Positions 8,341 through 15,800 of a stretch of 64,000 nt of DNA are shown one piece after another; position 1 is the stretch's first letter, and each line of letters opens with the position of its first letter. Both the position numbers and the translations under genes were made by a program. Source of the stretch: JBBQSN01 sp963825505 (GTDB lineage: Bacteria; Actinomycetota; Actinomycetes; Actinomycetales; CAWJMD01); the NCBI GenBank assembly GCA_963825505.1, contig CAWGTL010000014.1, positions 248,001 through 312,000 of the forward strand, in the 5' to 3' direction. The notes beneath the pieces were generated by a model, which ran no database searches, was not told the DNA's origin, and saw nothing but the letters and a program-made list of their open reading frames with translations.

Positions 8341-9446
8341 GCGGTTCGGTGCTCGTCGTGGGAGCGGGGGTCGCTGGCAGGGCCGCAGCCCACGCGCTGA
8401 GCCGGCGCGGCCTGCCCTGCACCGTGGTGGAGCGGCGCGCCCCCGACGGCCTCGGCATGGCCGTCAACCTCCCGGGCAACGCCGTCCGCGCCCTGGCCGA
8501 CCTCGGTGTCGCCGACCAGGTGCTGGCCGACGGGGTGCCGGTCCGGCGACGCGAGTACCGCAACCAGCGCGGCCGGCTCCTCTTCGCGGTCGACGACGCA
8601 CGCTTCTGGCACGGGGTCGGGCAACCGGTGTGCCTGCGGCACGGACACCTGCTGGCCGCGCTGGAGCCGCCGGCCGACGCGGTCCTGGTCAGGGCGCGTG
8701 CCGTCAGGGCGCGGCCGACGGGCAGCGGGGTCGAGGTGGAGCTCGAGGGTGAGTCGTCGACGCGACGGTTCGACCTGGTGATCGGCGCCGACGGTGTCCG
8801 GTCGGCGATGCGAGCCGTGGTCGCGCAGGACGCACCGAGCGCGTCGGCGATGACCACCTCGTGCTGGCGCTTCGTCGGGCCCGACCCCGGCGTGGGGTGC
8901 TGGACGGCGTGGTCCGGTACGGACGTCACCGTCCTGCTGGTCCCCGTCGCCGTCGGTCAGGTCTACGGCTACGTCGCGCGCACCCGAGGTGGGCCCGTCG
9001 GCACGGACCGCGCCTGGCTGGAGCGAGCCACCGCGGGCTTCCCGACAGGCGTCCGGGCCGCTGTCGAGCAGGCGCTCGCCGCAGGAGAGCTGCACCACTC
9101 GGAGGTCGACGAGGTCCGACCGGACCGCTGGTACCGCGGGCGCCTGGTGCTCGTGGGCGACGCCGCGCACGCGACCGGGCCGGTCTGGGCGCAGGGCGTG
9201 GCGCTGGCGCTGGAGGACGCACTGGTCCTGGGCGGGCTCCTGGCGCGTGCGCCTGCGGCGGCCTGGGGAGGCGTGGGCGCTGAGCTGGAGCGACGGAGGA
9301 GGCCCAGGGTCCGGCACGTGCAGAGCGTCACGGACCGGATGTCGCGGCTGGCCGCGCTGCCCGGCCTGCTGCGCGATGCGGTCGCGCCGGTGCTGGGGCC
9401 ACGCACCTACCGGGACGCCTACGCACCGTTGCGGGAGCTCCCGTAG
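8337..9446 (+). CDS. FAD-dependent monooxygenase (UbiH/PHBH-like)
   Basis: A 369-residue class A flavoprotein monooxygenase. The N-terminal dinucleotide fold VLVVGAGVAGRAAAHAL (about 5-21), the DLVIGADGVRSAMR motif (about 143-156) and LVLVGDAAHATGPVWAQGVALALEDA (about 263-290) are the three fingerprints of the group; Pro and Gly of the usual last motif are partly replaced. Relatives hydroxylate aromatic or polyketide substrates using NAD(P)H and oxygen. Translation starts at GTG 8337 inside the stop codon of the methyltransferase fusion, so the two proteins are made together and probably act on the same small molecule. It ends 9 nt before the convergent aminotransferase. Confidence 0.87.
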   Translation: MSGSVLVVGAGVAGRAAAHALSRRGLPCTVVERRAPDGLGMAVNLPGNAVRALADLGVADQVLADGVPVRRREYRNQRGRLLFAVDDARFWHGVGQPVCLRHGHLLAALEPPADAVLVRARAVRARPTGSGVEVELEGESSTRRFDLVIGADGVRSAMRAVVAQDAPSASAMTTSCWRFVGPDPGVGCWTAWSGTDVTVLLVPVAVGQVYGYVARTRGGPVGTDRAWLERATAGFPTGVRAAVEQALAAGELHHSEVDEVRPDRWYRGRLVLVGDAAHATGPVWAQGVALALEDALVLGGLLARAPAAAWGGVGAELERRRRPRVRHVQSVTDRMSRLAALPGLLRDAVAPVLGPRTYRDAYAPLRELP

Positions 9447-9455
9447 GCGCTGCGG

Positions 9456-10721
9456 TCAGCGCGCCTCGGCGAGCAGCTTCTGGATCCGGCCGACGCCCTC
9501 GGCGAGGTCCTGGTCGCCCAGGGCGTACGACAGCCGCAGGTAGCCGCTGGGCCCGAACGCCTCGCCGGGCACGACCGCCACCTCCACCTCCTCGAGGATG
9601 AGCGTGGCGAGCTCGGCGGAGGTCATCGGCGTGCGGCCGCGGATGGTCTTGCCCAGCACGCCGGCCACCGACGGGTAGGCGTAGAAGGCGCCGGTGGGCA
9701 CCGGGCAGACCACGCCGGGGATGTCGTTGAGCATGCCGACCATCGCGCGGCGGCGGCGGTCGAACGCCTCGCGCATCGCCTCGACGGCCGACAGGTCGCC
9801 GGTGAGGGCGGCGATCGCGGCGCGCTGGGAGACGTTGGCGACGTTCGACGTGGCGTGCGACTGCAGGTTCGTGGCCGCTGTGACGACGTCGCGCGGGCCG
9901 ATCAGCCAGCCCACCCGCCAGCCCGTCATGGCGTAGGTCTTGGCGACGCCGTTGAGCACCACGCAGGTGTCGGCGAGCTCGGGCACCTCGACCGGCATCG
10001 AGACCGCACGGGCGCCGTCGTAGGTGAGGTGCTCGTAGATCTCGTCCGTGACGACCCAGATCCCGTGGGCCAGCGCCCACTGCCCGATCGCGCGGACCTG
10101 CTCGGGCGGGTACACCGCGCCGGTCGGGTTGGACGGCGAGCAGAACAGCAGCACCTTGGTGCGCGGGGTGCGGGCGGCCTCGAGCTGGTCGACCGTCGCC
10201 AGGTAGCCGGCGTCCTCGCCCGCGAAGACCTCGACCGGGGCGCCACCGGCGAGCCGGATCGCCTCGGGGTAGGTGGTCCAGTACGGGCTGGGGAGGAGCA
10301 CCTCGTCGCCCGGGTCGAGCAGGGTGGCGAACGCCTGGTAGACGGCCTGCTTGCCGCCGTTGGTGACCAGGACCTGCTCTGGCGCGACCTCGTAGCCTGA
10401 GTCGCGGGAGGTCTTGGCCACGATCGCCTTCTTCAGCTCGGGCAGGCCGCCGGCCGGGGTGTAGCGGTGGTTCGCCGGGTCCGCGCAGGCCGCGACCGCG
10501 GCCTCGACCACGTAGCCGGGGGTCGGGAAGTCCGGCTCGCCGGCGCCGAAGCCGATGACCGGGCGGCCCTGCGCCTTGAGCGCCTTGGCCTTGGCGTCGA
10601 CCGCGAGCGTCGCGGACTCCGCGATCGAGCCGATCCTGGCCGACACGCGGCCGCGAGGACGCCCGGGCTCGGGCGCGGTGGAGGCGGACGGGGTGGCAGC
10701 GGGGGCGGTGGTCTCGCTCAC
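9456..10721 (-). CDS. Class I PLP-dependent aminotransferase (aspartate type)
   Basis: A 421-residue cytosolic aminotransferase that probably interconverts aspartate and 2-oxoglutarate with oxaloacetate and glutamate. The pyridoxal-phosphate lysine is K261 in NGVAKTYAMTGWRVGW. N198 (SPSNPTGA), D226 and Y229 (VTDEIYEHL) and the C-terminal substrate arginine in GYLRLSYALGD complete the fold-type I set. The first 25 residues are a low-complexity Ala/Thr/Pro extension beyond the usual family start. GTG 10721 is used because the frame further upstream crosses the tRNA-Trp region and is non-coding there. An aminotransferase next to tRNA-Trp/secE is, from memory, a common actinobacterial arrangement. 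It is divergent from tRNA-Trp. Confidence 0.93.
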   Translation of the reverse strand: MSETTAPAATPSASTAPEPGRPRGRVSARIGSIAESATLAVDAKAKALKAQGRPVIGFGAGEPDFPTPGYVVEAAVAACADPANHRYTPAGGLPELKKAIVAKTSRDSGYEVAPEQVLVTNGGKQAVYQAFATLLDPGDEVLLPSPYWTTYPEAIRLAGGAPVEVFAGEDAGYLATVDQLEAARTPRTKVLLFCSPSNPTGAVYPPEQVRAIGQWALAHGIWVVTDEIYEHLTYDGARAVSMPVEVPELADTCVVLNGVAKTYAMTGWRVGWLIGPRDVVTAATNLQSHATSNVANVSQRAAIAALTGDLSAVEAMREAFDRRRRAMVGMLNDIPGVVCPVPTGAFYAYPSVAGVLGKTIRGRTPMTSAELATLILEEVEVAVVPGEAFGPSGYLRLSYALGDQDLAEGVGRIQKLLAEAR

Positions 10722-10822
10722 GAGGCCATCGTCCCACCCCGGTCCGGCGCGTCGACCCGGTGCCCGCTCCGTGGACGCCCCGGGGGGCGGGAGCGCATTC
10801 GACCGGGGCCGGTCGGGCCACG

Positions 10823-10828
10823 TACACT
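10823..10828 (+). promoter_or_regulatory. -10 element for tRNA-Trp / secE / nusG
   Basis: TACACT lies 94 nt upstream of the tRNA. A TTCGAC at 10798-10803 is a possible -35 with a long 19-bp spacer. It is the best promoter-like site in the 201-bp spacer between the divergent aminotransferase and the tRNA. Confidence 0.4.
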
Positions 10829-10922
10829 CGTCCGCGGTGGTTGACGACCGCCATGCTGCGGCACGCCCACGGGGGAGTTCCTTCTCGACGGGTACGACGC
10901 GGCATGGAGGAGATCGACCCGA

Positions 10923-10995
10923 AGGGCAGTGGCGCAATTGGCAGCGCACCGGTCTCCAAAACCGGCGGCTGTGGGTTCGAGTCCCACCTGCCCTG
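10923..10995 (+). tRNA. tRNA-Trp (anticodon CCA)
   Basis: A 73-nt cloverleaf: acceptor AGGGCAG/CTGCCCT with discriminator G, D arm GCGC/GCGC, anticodon stem CCGGT/ACCGG with loop CTCCAAA (anticodon 10956-10958), and T arm GTGGG-TTCGAGT-CCCAC. The terminal CCA is not encoded. It lies 51 nt upstream of secE, the usual actinobacterial position, and may be processed from the secE-nusG transcript. Confidence 0.97.
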
Positions 10996-11046
10996 CGGAA
11001 CGCGGCACGGCACCAGACCAGACGACGGACAGCGACAGGACCAGAC

Positions 11047-11328
11047 GTGACCCAGACCAGCACGGGGGAGACCGGCGGCGACGACAGCACCGCGCGCACG
11101 CGGTCGTCGTCCTCGAGCACCCCTGGCAAGCGCCGTGGCCTCGCGGGGCTGATGCTGTTCCTGCGCCAGGTCGTCGCCGAGCTGAAGAAGGTCGTCCGGC
11201 CCACCCGCAAGGAGCTGGTGACCTACACCTCCGTGGTGCTGGTGTTCGTGCTCGTCGTCATGATCTACGTGTCGGCTCTGGACTTCGGCTTCCGCCAGCT
11301 CGTCGGCTGGGCCTTCGGCGGCGACTGA
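11047..11328 (+). CDS. secE: Preprotein translocase subunit SecE
   Basis: A 93-residue single-span SecE that clamps SecY in the Sec translocon. A Ser/Thr-rich cytosolic tail (residues 1-30) precedes the conserved amphipathic helix FLRQVVAELKKVVRPTRKELVTYT and one membrane segment SVVLVFVLVVMIYVSALDFG. GTG 11047 gives the standard short protein; the longer open frame runs through the tRNA gene and cannot be coding. It sits between tRNA-Trp and nusG; its partner secY is at 58114. Confidence 0.96.
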   Translation: MTQTSTGETGGDDSTARTRSSSSSTPGKRRGLAGLMLFLRQVVAELKKVVRPTRKELVTYTSVVLVFVLVVMIYVSALDFGFRQLVGWAFGGD

Positions 11329-11413
11329 GCCCGGCGGCCCCGTGCCGCCACCCCGCACCTCCGCAGCACCACGCCGCACCGCGGCGCACCGAACCAGGAA
11401 GCAGGTCCGCACC

Positions 11414-12268
11414 GTGTCCGATCAGCCCGCAGAGAAGTCGTCGACGTCCACGGACGCCAGCGACTCCCTGACCGTCCAGGAGGCCGACCTCCAGGCCGCC
11501 GAGGCGTTCGACGCCGACGAGCAGGACGCGGCGACGGCCGAGGACACCACCGAGGACACCACCGACCTCGACGACACCGCGCCCACCGACGTCCTGGCCG
11601 ACGACTCCGGGTCCGACGACTCCGGGTCCGACGAGGCCGGGTCCGACGAGGCCGAGGAGGAGGAGGTCGACCCCGTCGAGGAGTTCATGGCCAAGCTGCG
11701 CACGGAGATCGGCGACTGGTTCGTCATCCACTCCTACGCCGGCTACGAGAACCGGGTGAAGGCGAACCTCGAGAACCGCATCTCCTCGCTCAACATGGAG
11801 GACTACATCTTCGCGGTGGAGGTCCCCATGGAGGAGGTCACCGAGATCAAGAACGGCGTGCGCAAGCAGGTGCGCCGGGTCCGGATCCCCGGGTACGTCC
11901 TGGTCCGGATGGAGCTCACCGACGAGTCGTGGGGCGCCGTGCGGCACACCCCCGGCGTCACCGGTTTCGTGGGCCACACCCACCAGCCGGTGCCGCTGAG
12001 CCTCGACGAGGTGTTCTCGATGCTGGCCCCGACCCTGGAGCCGCGCGAGAGCGCCACCGGCGGCGGCAAGCAGACCAAGGCCGCCGAGCCCACGATCGTC
12101 GACTTCGAGGTCGGCGAGTCCGTCACCGTGATGGAGCCGCCGTTCGAGACCCTCCCGGCCACGATCACCGAGATCAACGCCGACTCCCAGAAGCTCAAGG
12201 TCCTCGTGTCGATCTTCGGCCGCGAGACGCCGGTCGAGCTCGGCTTCAACCAGGTCGCCAAGATCTGA
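11414..12268 (+). CDS. nusG: Transcription termination/antitermination protein NusG
   Basis: A 284-residue NusG, about 100 residues longer than the compact form. The extra part is an acidic, disordered N-terminal tail (residues 1-95) rich in Asp/Glu/Thr/Ser with a short tandem repeat DSGSD-DSGSD-EAGSD (coded at 11603-11647). The NGN domain starts at GDWFVIHSYAGYENRVKANL (about 100) and the C-terminal KOW domain covers about 225-284 (VGESVTVMEPPFETLPATI). Between them lies a Gly/Lys linker (ATGGGKQTKAAE). NusG binds RNA polymerase and couples it to Rho or the ribosome. GTG 11414 follows a GGAAGCAGG ribosome site; the ATG at 11342 only adds a Pro/Arg shadow. Confidence 0.96.
   Translation: MSDQPAEKSSTSTDASDSLTVQEADLQAAEAFDADEQDAATAEDTTEDTTDLDDTAPTDVLADDSGSDDSGSDEAGSDEAEEEEVDPVEEFMAKLRTEIGDWFVIHSYAGYENRVKANLENRISSLNMEDYIFAVEVPMEEVTEIKNGVRKQVRRVRIPGYVLVRMELTDESWGAVRHTPGVTGFVGHTHQPVPLSLDEVFSMLAPTLEPRESATGGGKQTKAAEPTIVDFEVGESVTVMEPPFETLPATITEINADSQKLKVLVSIFGRETPVELGFNQVAKI
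11603..11647 (+). repeat. 15-bp tandem repeat (x3) inside nusG
   Basis: Three in-frame 15-bp units: two identical copies of GACTCCGGGTCCGAC and a third that starts GAGGCC instead of GACTCC. They encode DSGSD, DSGSD, EAGSD within the acidic tail of NusG. Such a repeat could change length by slippage. Confidence 0.9.
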
Positions 12269-12344
12269 TCCCCCCAGCCCCCGGGCGGCGCCCAACCACC
12301 CGGTCGCACCACCGCAGAGAAACCAGCAGAAGGACTCGAGAGAC

Positions 12345-12776
12345 ATGCCTCCCAAGAAGAAGGTCGCCGGCCTGATCAAGCTCCAGATCAACGCCGGTGC
12401 CGCGACCCCCGCGCCGCCGATCGGCCCCGCGCTGGGCCAGCACGGCGTCAACATCATGGAGTTCTGCAAGGCGTACAACGCGGCCACCGAGTCGCAGCGC
12501 GGCAACGTCGTGCCGGTGGAGATCACGGTCTACGAGGACCGTTCCTTCACCTTCATCACCAAGACCCCGCCCGCCGCCGAGCTGATCAAGAAGGCCGCCG
12601 GCGTCGCCAAGGGCTCGGGTGAGCCGCACAAGACCAAGGTCGCCAAGCTCACCAACGAGCAGGTCCGCGAGATCGCGCAGACCAAGCTCGAGGACCTCAA
12701 CGCCAACGACATCGACGCCGCGGCGAAGATCATCGCCGGCACCGCCCGCTCGATGGGCATCACGGTCGAGGGCTGA
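12345..12776 (+). CDS. rplK: 50S ribosomal protein L11
   Basis: A 143-residue L11 of the GTPase-associated centre. The N-terminal domain begins [41 protein letters not shown], with the proline-rich switch that moves during factor binding. The C-terminal rRNA-binding domain includes [14 protein letters not shown] and [12 protein letters not shown]. It lies 76 nt after nusG and 125 nt before rplA; the three probably share a transcript. Confidence 0.98.
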
Positions 12777-12779
12777 GCC

Positions 12780-12828
12780 CAGCACCACCGAGCACGTCCA
12801 GCACCACCCAGCACCACCCAGCACCACC
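12780..12828 (+). repeat. CAGCACCACC short repeats in the rplK-rplA spacer
   Basis: The decamer CAGCACCACC occurs once at 12780-12789 and three times in direct tandem at 12799-12828. The 9-nt interruption reads GAGCACGTC. It is untranslated leader of rplA. I see no hairpin formed by the units. Confidence 0.75.
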
Positions 12829-12901
12829 AGTGGCAGGGCCCGCGCTGGCCCCACCGACCACGACTGCCAGCAGACCCACGCGAGAACAGAGAGCAGGAAC
12901 C

Positions 12902-13618
12902 ATGCGCAGCAAGAGCTACCGCGCCGCCTCCGAGAAGATCGACCGCGACAAGCTGCACACGCCCCTCGAGGCCGTGCGCATCGCGAAGGAGACCGCGACC
13001 ACGAAGTACGACTCCACCGTCGAGGTCGCCATGCGCCTCGGCGTCGACCCCCGCAAGGCCGACCAGATGGTCCGCGGCACGGTCAACCTCCCCCACGGCA
13101 CCGGCAAGACCGCTCGGGTCCTGGTCTTCGCCAACGGTGACAAGGCCGACGCCGCCCGCGCGGCGGGCGCCGACCACGTGGGCTCGGACGACCTGATCGA
13201 GAAGGTGGCGGCCGGCTTCACCGACTTCGACGCCGCCGTCGCCACCCCCGACCTGATGGGCAAGGTCGGCCGGCTCGGCAAGGTGCTCGGTCCCCGCGGC
13301 CTGATGCCGAACCCGAAGACCGGCACGGTCACCATGGACGTCGCGAAGGCGGTCGAGGAGATCAAGGGCGGCAAGATCGAGTTCCGCGTCGACAAGCACT
13401 CGAACCTGCACTTCATCATCGGCAAGGCCTCCTTCGACGAGACCAAGCTGGTGGAGAACTACGCCGCCGCCCTCGAGGAGGTGCTGCGGCTCAAGCCGTC
13501 GTCCTCCAAGGGCCGGTACGTCGCCAAGGCGACCATCTCCACCACGATGGGCCCGGGCATCCCGGTCGACCCCGCGAAGACCAAGAACCTGCTGGTCGAC
13601 GAGCAGGCCGACGCCTGA
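12902..13618 (+). CDS. rplA: 50S ribosomal protein L1
   Basis: A 238-residue L1 of the mobile L1 stalk. Landmarks are MRSKSYRAASEKIDRDK, EVAMRLGVDPRKADQMVRGTV, the domain II stretch GRLGKVLGPRGLMPNPKTGTVT and the C-terminal KPSSSKGRYVAKATISTTMGPG. ATG 12902 follows an AGAGAGCAGGA ribosome site; the upstream in-frame ATG at 12830 lies in the repeat-bearing spacer and adds no conserved sequence. L1 often represses its own operon with rplK; the mRNA target was not identified here. Confidence 0.98.
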   Translation: MRSKSYRAASEKIDRDKLHTPLEAVRIAKETATTKYDSTVEVAMRLGVDPRKADQMVRGTVNLPHGTGKTARVLVFANGDKADAARAAGADHVGSDDLIEKVAAGFTDFDAAVATPDLMGKVGRLGKVLGPRGLMPNPKTGTVTMDVAKAVEEIKGGKIEFRVDKHSNLHFIIGKASFDETKLVENYAAALEEVLRLKPSSSKGRYVAKATISTTMGPGIPVDPAKTKNLLVDEQADA

Positions 13619-13636
13619 TCCCACCCGGTACAGCCC

Positions 13637-13672
13637 GACGCCCCCGGCCGCCCCGCGCGGACCGGGGGCGTC
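13637..13672. terminator. Bidirectional terminator hairpin after rplA
   Basis: An 11-bp perfect stem, GACGCCCCCGG/CCGGGGGCGTC, around a 14-nt GC-rich loop lies between the convergent rplA and WYL-regulator genes. There is no T tract, as is common in high-GC actinobacteria. Confidence 0.75.
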
Positions 13673-13684
13673 GTGCGTCCCGGG

Positions 13685-14680
13685 TCAGCCGGCGGCGGCG
13701 CGGGCGTAGCGGCCGGACAGCGTCGCGCACGCCTCGCGCAGCTCGGGCGGACCGACCACCTCGATCTCGACGTCGAACATCGCCACGGTGGCGGCGAGGC
13801 CGGCCCACGACCACGAGCCGAGCACGAGCCGGCAGCGCTGCGGACCGAGGGACTCCACCAGCGAGTCGCGCGGCACCCACCGCTGCACCAGCTCGGCGTG
13901 GGCGTCGAGCAGCACCTCACCGCGGCACGGCCACTGCTCGGCCGCCGACCGCTCGAAGCGTGCGGCGACGAACGCGCCGACGTCGCCCTCGGGCAGCTCG
14001 CGCGGGGTGAACCGCGGCCCGGTGGGGGTGCGCGGACGCACCCGGTCGACCCGGAAGGTGCGCCAGTCGGACCGGTCGAGGTCGAACGCGACGAGGTACC
14101 AGCGCCCGCCCCAGGTCACCAGGTGGTGCGGCTCCACCCGCCGCGGGGGCGCCCAGCCCTGCTCGGCGGCGTCCTGCGCGCCGCGACCGGAGGCGGCCTC
14201 GTAGTCGAACCGCAGCACCTCGCGGGCGCGGACGGCGGCGCCGAGCGCGATCAGCACCTCGGTGTCGACGGTGGGCACGGGCCTCCCGGCGGTGCGGTCG
14301 AGCGCGGTGACCTGCAGGGCGTCGACGCGGTGCCGCAGCCGGGCCGGCATCACCTGCCGCACCGTGGCCAGCGCCCGGGCGGAGCCCTCGCCGATGCCGC
14401 TCACCGAGCTGGTGGCGGTCTGCAGGGCCACGGCCACCGCGACCGCCTGCTCGTCGTCGAACAGCAGCGGCGGCAGCTCGGTGCCGGCGTCGAGGCGGTA
14501 GCCGCCGTCCGGGCCCTTGGTCGCCTGCACGGGGTAGCCGAGGTCGCGCAGCCGGTCGACGTCTCGACGCACCGTGCGCGCGCTGACCTCGAGGCGCTCG
14601 GCCAGCAGCGGGCCGGGCCAGTCGCGCCGGGCCTGGAGCAGCGACAGCAGGGACAGCAGCCGTGCGGACGTCTCGAGCAT
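13685..14680 (-). CDS. WYL-domain transcriptional regulator (YafY-like)
   Basis: A 331-residue regulator. Residues 1-58 are a winged helix of the DeoR/HTH_11 type (LLSLLQARRDWPGPLLAERL, then SARTVRRDVDRLRDLGYPV). A WYL domain (about 130-215) includes EVLRFDYEA and PHHLVTWGGRWYLVAFDLDRSDWRTFRVDRV, with a C-terminal WCX-like extension. WYL domains bind small ligands or nucleic acid and tune DNA binding. ATG 14680 is chosen because the wing starts directly there. It is divergent from a DrrAB-like exporter with a strong palindrome in the 94-bp spacer, so it probably controls the exporter and itself. Confidence 0.92.
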   Translation of the reverse strand: MLETSARLLSLLSLLQARRDWPGPLLAERLEVSARTVRRDVDRLRDLGYPVQATKGPDGGYRLDAGTELPPLLFDDEQAVAVAVALQTATSSVSGIGEGSARALATVRQVMPARLRHRVDALQVTALDRTAGRPVPTVDTEVLIALGAAVRAREVLRFDYEAASGRGAQDAAEQGWAPPRRVEPHHLVTWGGRWYLVAFDLDRSDWRTFRVDRVRPRTPTGPRFTPRELPEGDVGAFVAARFERSAAEQWPCRGEVLLDAHAELVQRWVPRDSLVESLGPQRCRLVLGSWSWAGLAATVAMFDVEIEVVGPPELREACATLSGRYARAAAG

Positions 14681-14693
14681 GCGTCCCAGACTG

Positions 14694-14724
14694 GCAGAGG
14701 TAGAGGACAGGACCTGACCTCTGC
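14694..14724. promoter_or_regulatory. Operator candidate between WYL regulator and exporter
   Basis: Perfect 8-bp inverted arms GCAGAGGT (14694-14701) and ACCTCTGC (14717-14724) with a 15-nt spacer that itself contains AGGACAGGACCT. It sits in the middle of the 94-bp divergent spacer, 50 nt before the exporter start, where a shared repressor would cover both promoters. Confidence 0.6.
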
Positions 14725-14774
14725 ACCGGGAAGAGTCCTCCTCGGAAGCAGCAGACCGACGAGGGGACGAACCA

Positions 14775-15800
14775 GTGATCCAGACCCGAGACCTCACCAA
14801 GGACTTCGTGGTGAGCAAGAAGCGCACCGTGCACGCCGTGCGCGGCATCAGCCTCGACGTCGAGCCCGGCGAGCTGGTGGCCGTGCTCGGCCCGAACGGC
14901 GCCGGCAAGACCACGACGATGCGGATGCTCACCACCCTGATCGCCCCGACCAGCGGCTCGGCCACCGTCGCCGGCTTCGACGTGACCGCCGACGCCGCGC
15001 AGGTGCGGCGCCGGATCGGCTACGTGGGCCAGGGCAACGCCGCCGGGCACAGCCAGCGCGCCGGCGACGAGCTGGTGGCGCAGGGCGTCATCTACGGCCT
15101 CGGACGCCGGGCCGCGCGGGCCCGGGCCGCCGAGCTGATGGACGCGCTCGACCTCACCGACCTCGCGGAGCGCAAGGTGTCGGCGCTGTCCGGTGGCCAG
15201 CGGCGCCGGCTCGACGTCGCGATGGGCCTGGTGCACGCACCGCCGCTGCTGTTCCTCGACGAGCCGTCGACCGGTCTGGACCCCCAGAACCGGGCCAACC
15301 TGTGGCAGCACATCCTGCGGATGCGGGCCGATCACGAGATGACCGTGGTGCTCACCACCCACTACCTCGACGAGGCCGACTCGATGGCCGAGCGGGTGGT
15401 CGTGGTCGACCACGGCGAGGTGATCGCCGACGACACCGCCGAGGCGCTCAAGGCCGACCTCGCGGGCGACCTGGTGGTGCTCGAGGTCGCCGACCTGGTG
15501 CAGGTGCCCGAGCTCGTCCGGCTGGTCGAGCAGGTGCCCACGGCCCGCGAGGTCGGCTGGGACGGCACCGCGGTCCGTGCCCGGGTGGACGACGGCCCGC
15601 GCGTGGCCGCCGCCCTCGTCCGCGAGGCCGTCGGGCGCGACGTCGGGGTCGACGCCGTTCAGGTGCAGCGCCCGACCCTCGACGACGTGTTCCTCGCGCT
15701 CACCGGCCGCAGCCTGCGCGAGGAGGGCCAGACCCACGCCGCCACCACCGGGACCACCGAGATCACCCAGGACGCCGAGACCCAGGAGGACGCAGCATGA
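14775..15800 (+). CDS. DrrA-like ABC transporter ATP-binding protein
   Basis: A 341-residue ATPase of the daunorubicin-resistance (DrrA/CcmA) group. Walker A GPNGAGKTT (39-47), the LSGGQRRRLDVAMG signature, Walker B LLFLDEPSTGLDP and the switch His in VVLTTHYLDEADSM are all intact. The C-terminal quarter has the DrrA-type extension, then a Thr/Glu-rich tail (ATTGTTEITQDAETQEDA). It starts at GTG 14775 and overlaps the permease by 4 nt. It probably powers export of a toxic or hydrophobic compound under the divergent WYL regulator. Confidence 0.93.
   Translation: MIQTRDLTKDFVVSKKRTVHAVRGISLDVEPGELVAVLGPNGAGKTTTMRMLTTLIAPTSGSATVAGFDVTADAAQVRRRIGYVGQGNAAGHSQRAGDELVAQGVIYGLGRRAARARAAELMDALDLTDLAERKVSALSGGQRRRLDVAMGLVHAPPLLFLDEPSTGLDPQNRANLWQHILRMRADHEMTVVLTTHYLDEADSMAERVVVVDHGEVIADDTAEALKADLAGDLVVLEVADLVQVPELVRLVEQVPTAREVGWDGTAVRARVDDGPRVAAALVREAVGRDVGVDAVQVQRPTLDDVFLALTGRSLREEGQTHAATTGTTEITQDAETQEDAA

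Noticed and set aside
10841..10846. TTGACG as a -35 for tRNA-Trp
   Set aside because: No -10-like hexamer lies 16-19 bp downstream; TACACT at 10823 is better.
12780..12828. CRISPR array
   Set aside because: The repeats are 10 bp, directly adjacent and without unique spacers; no cas genes are present.
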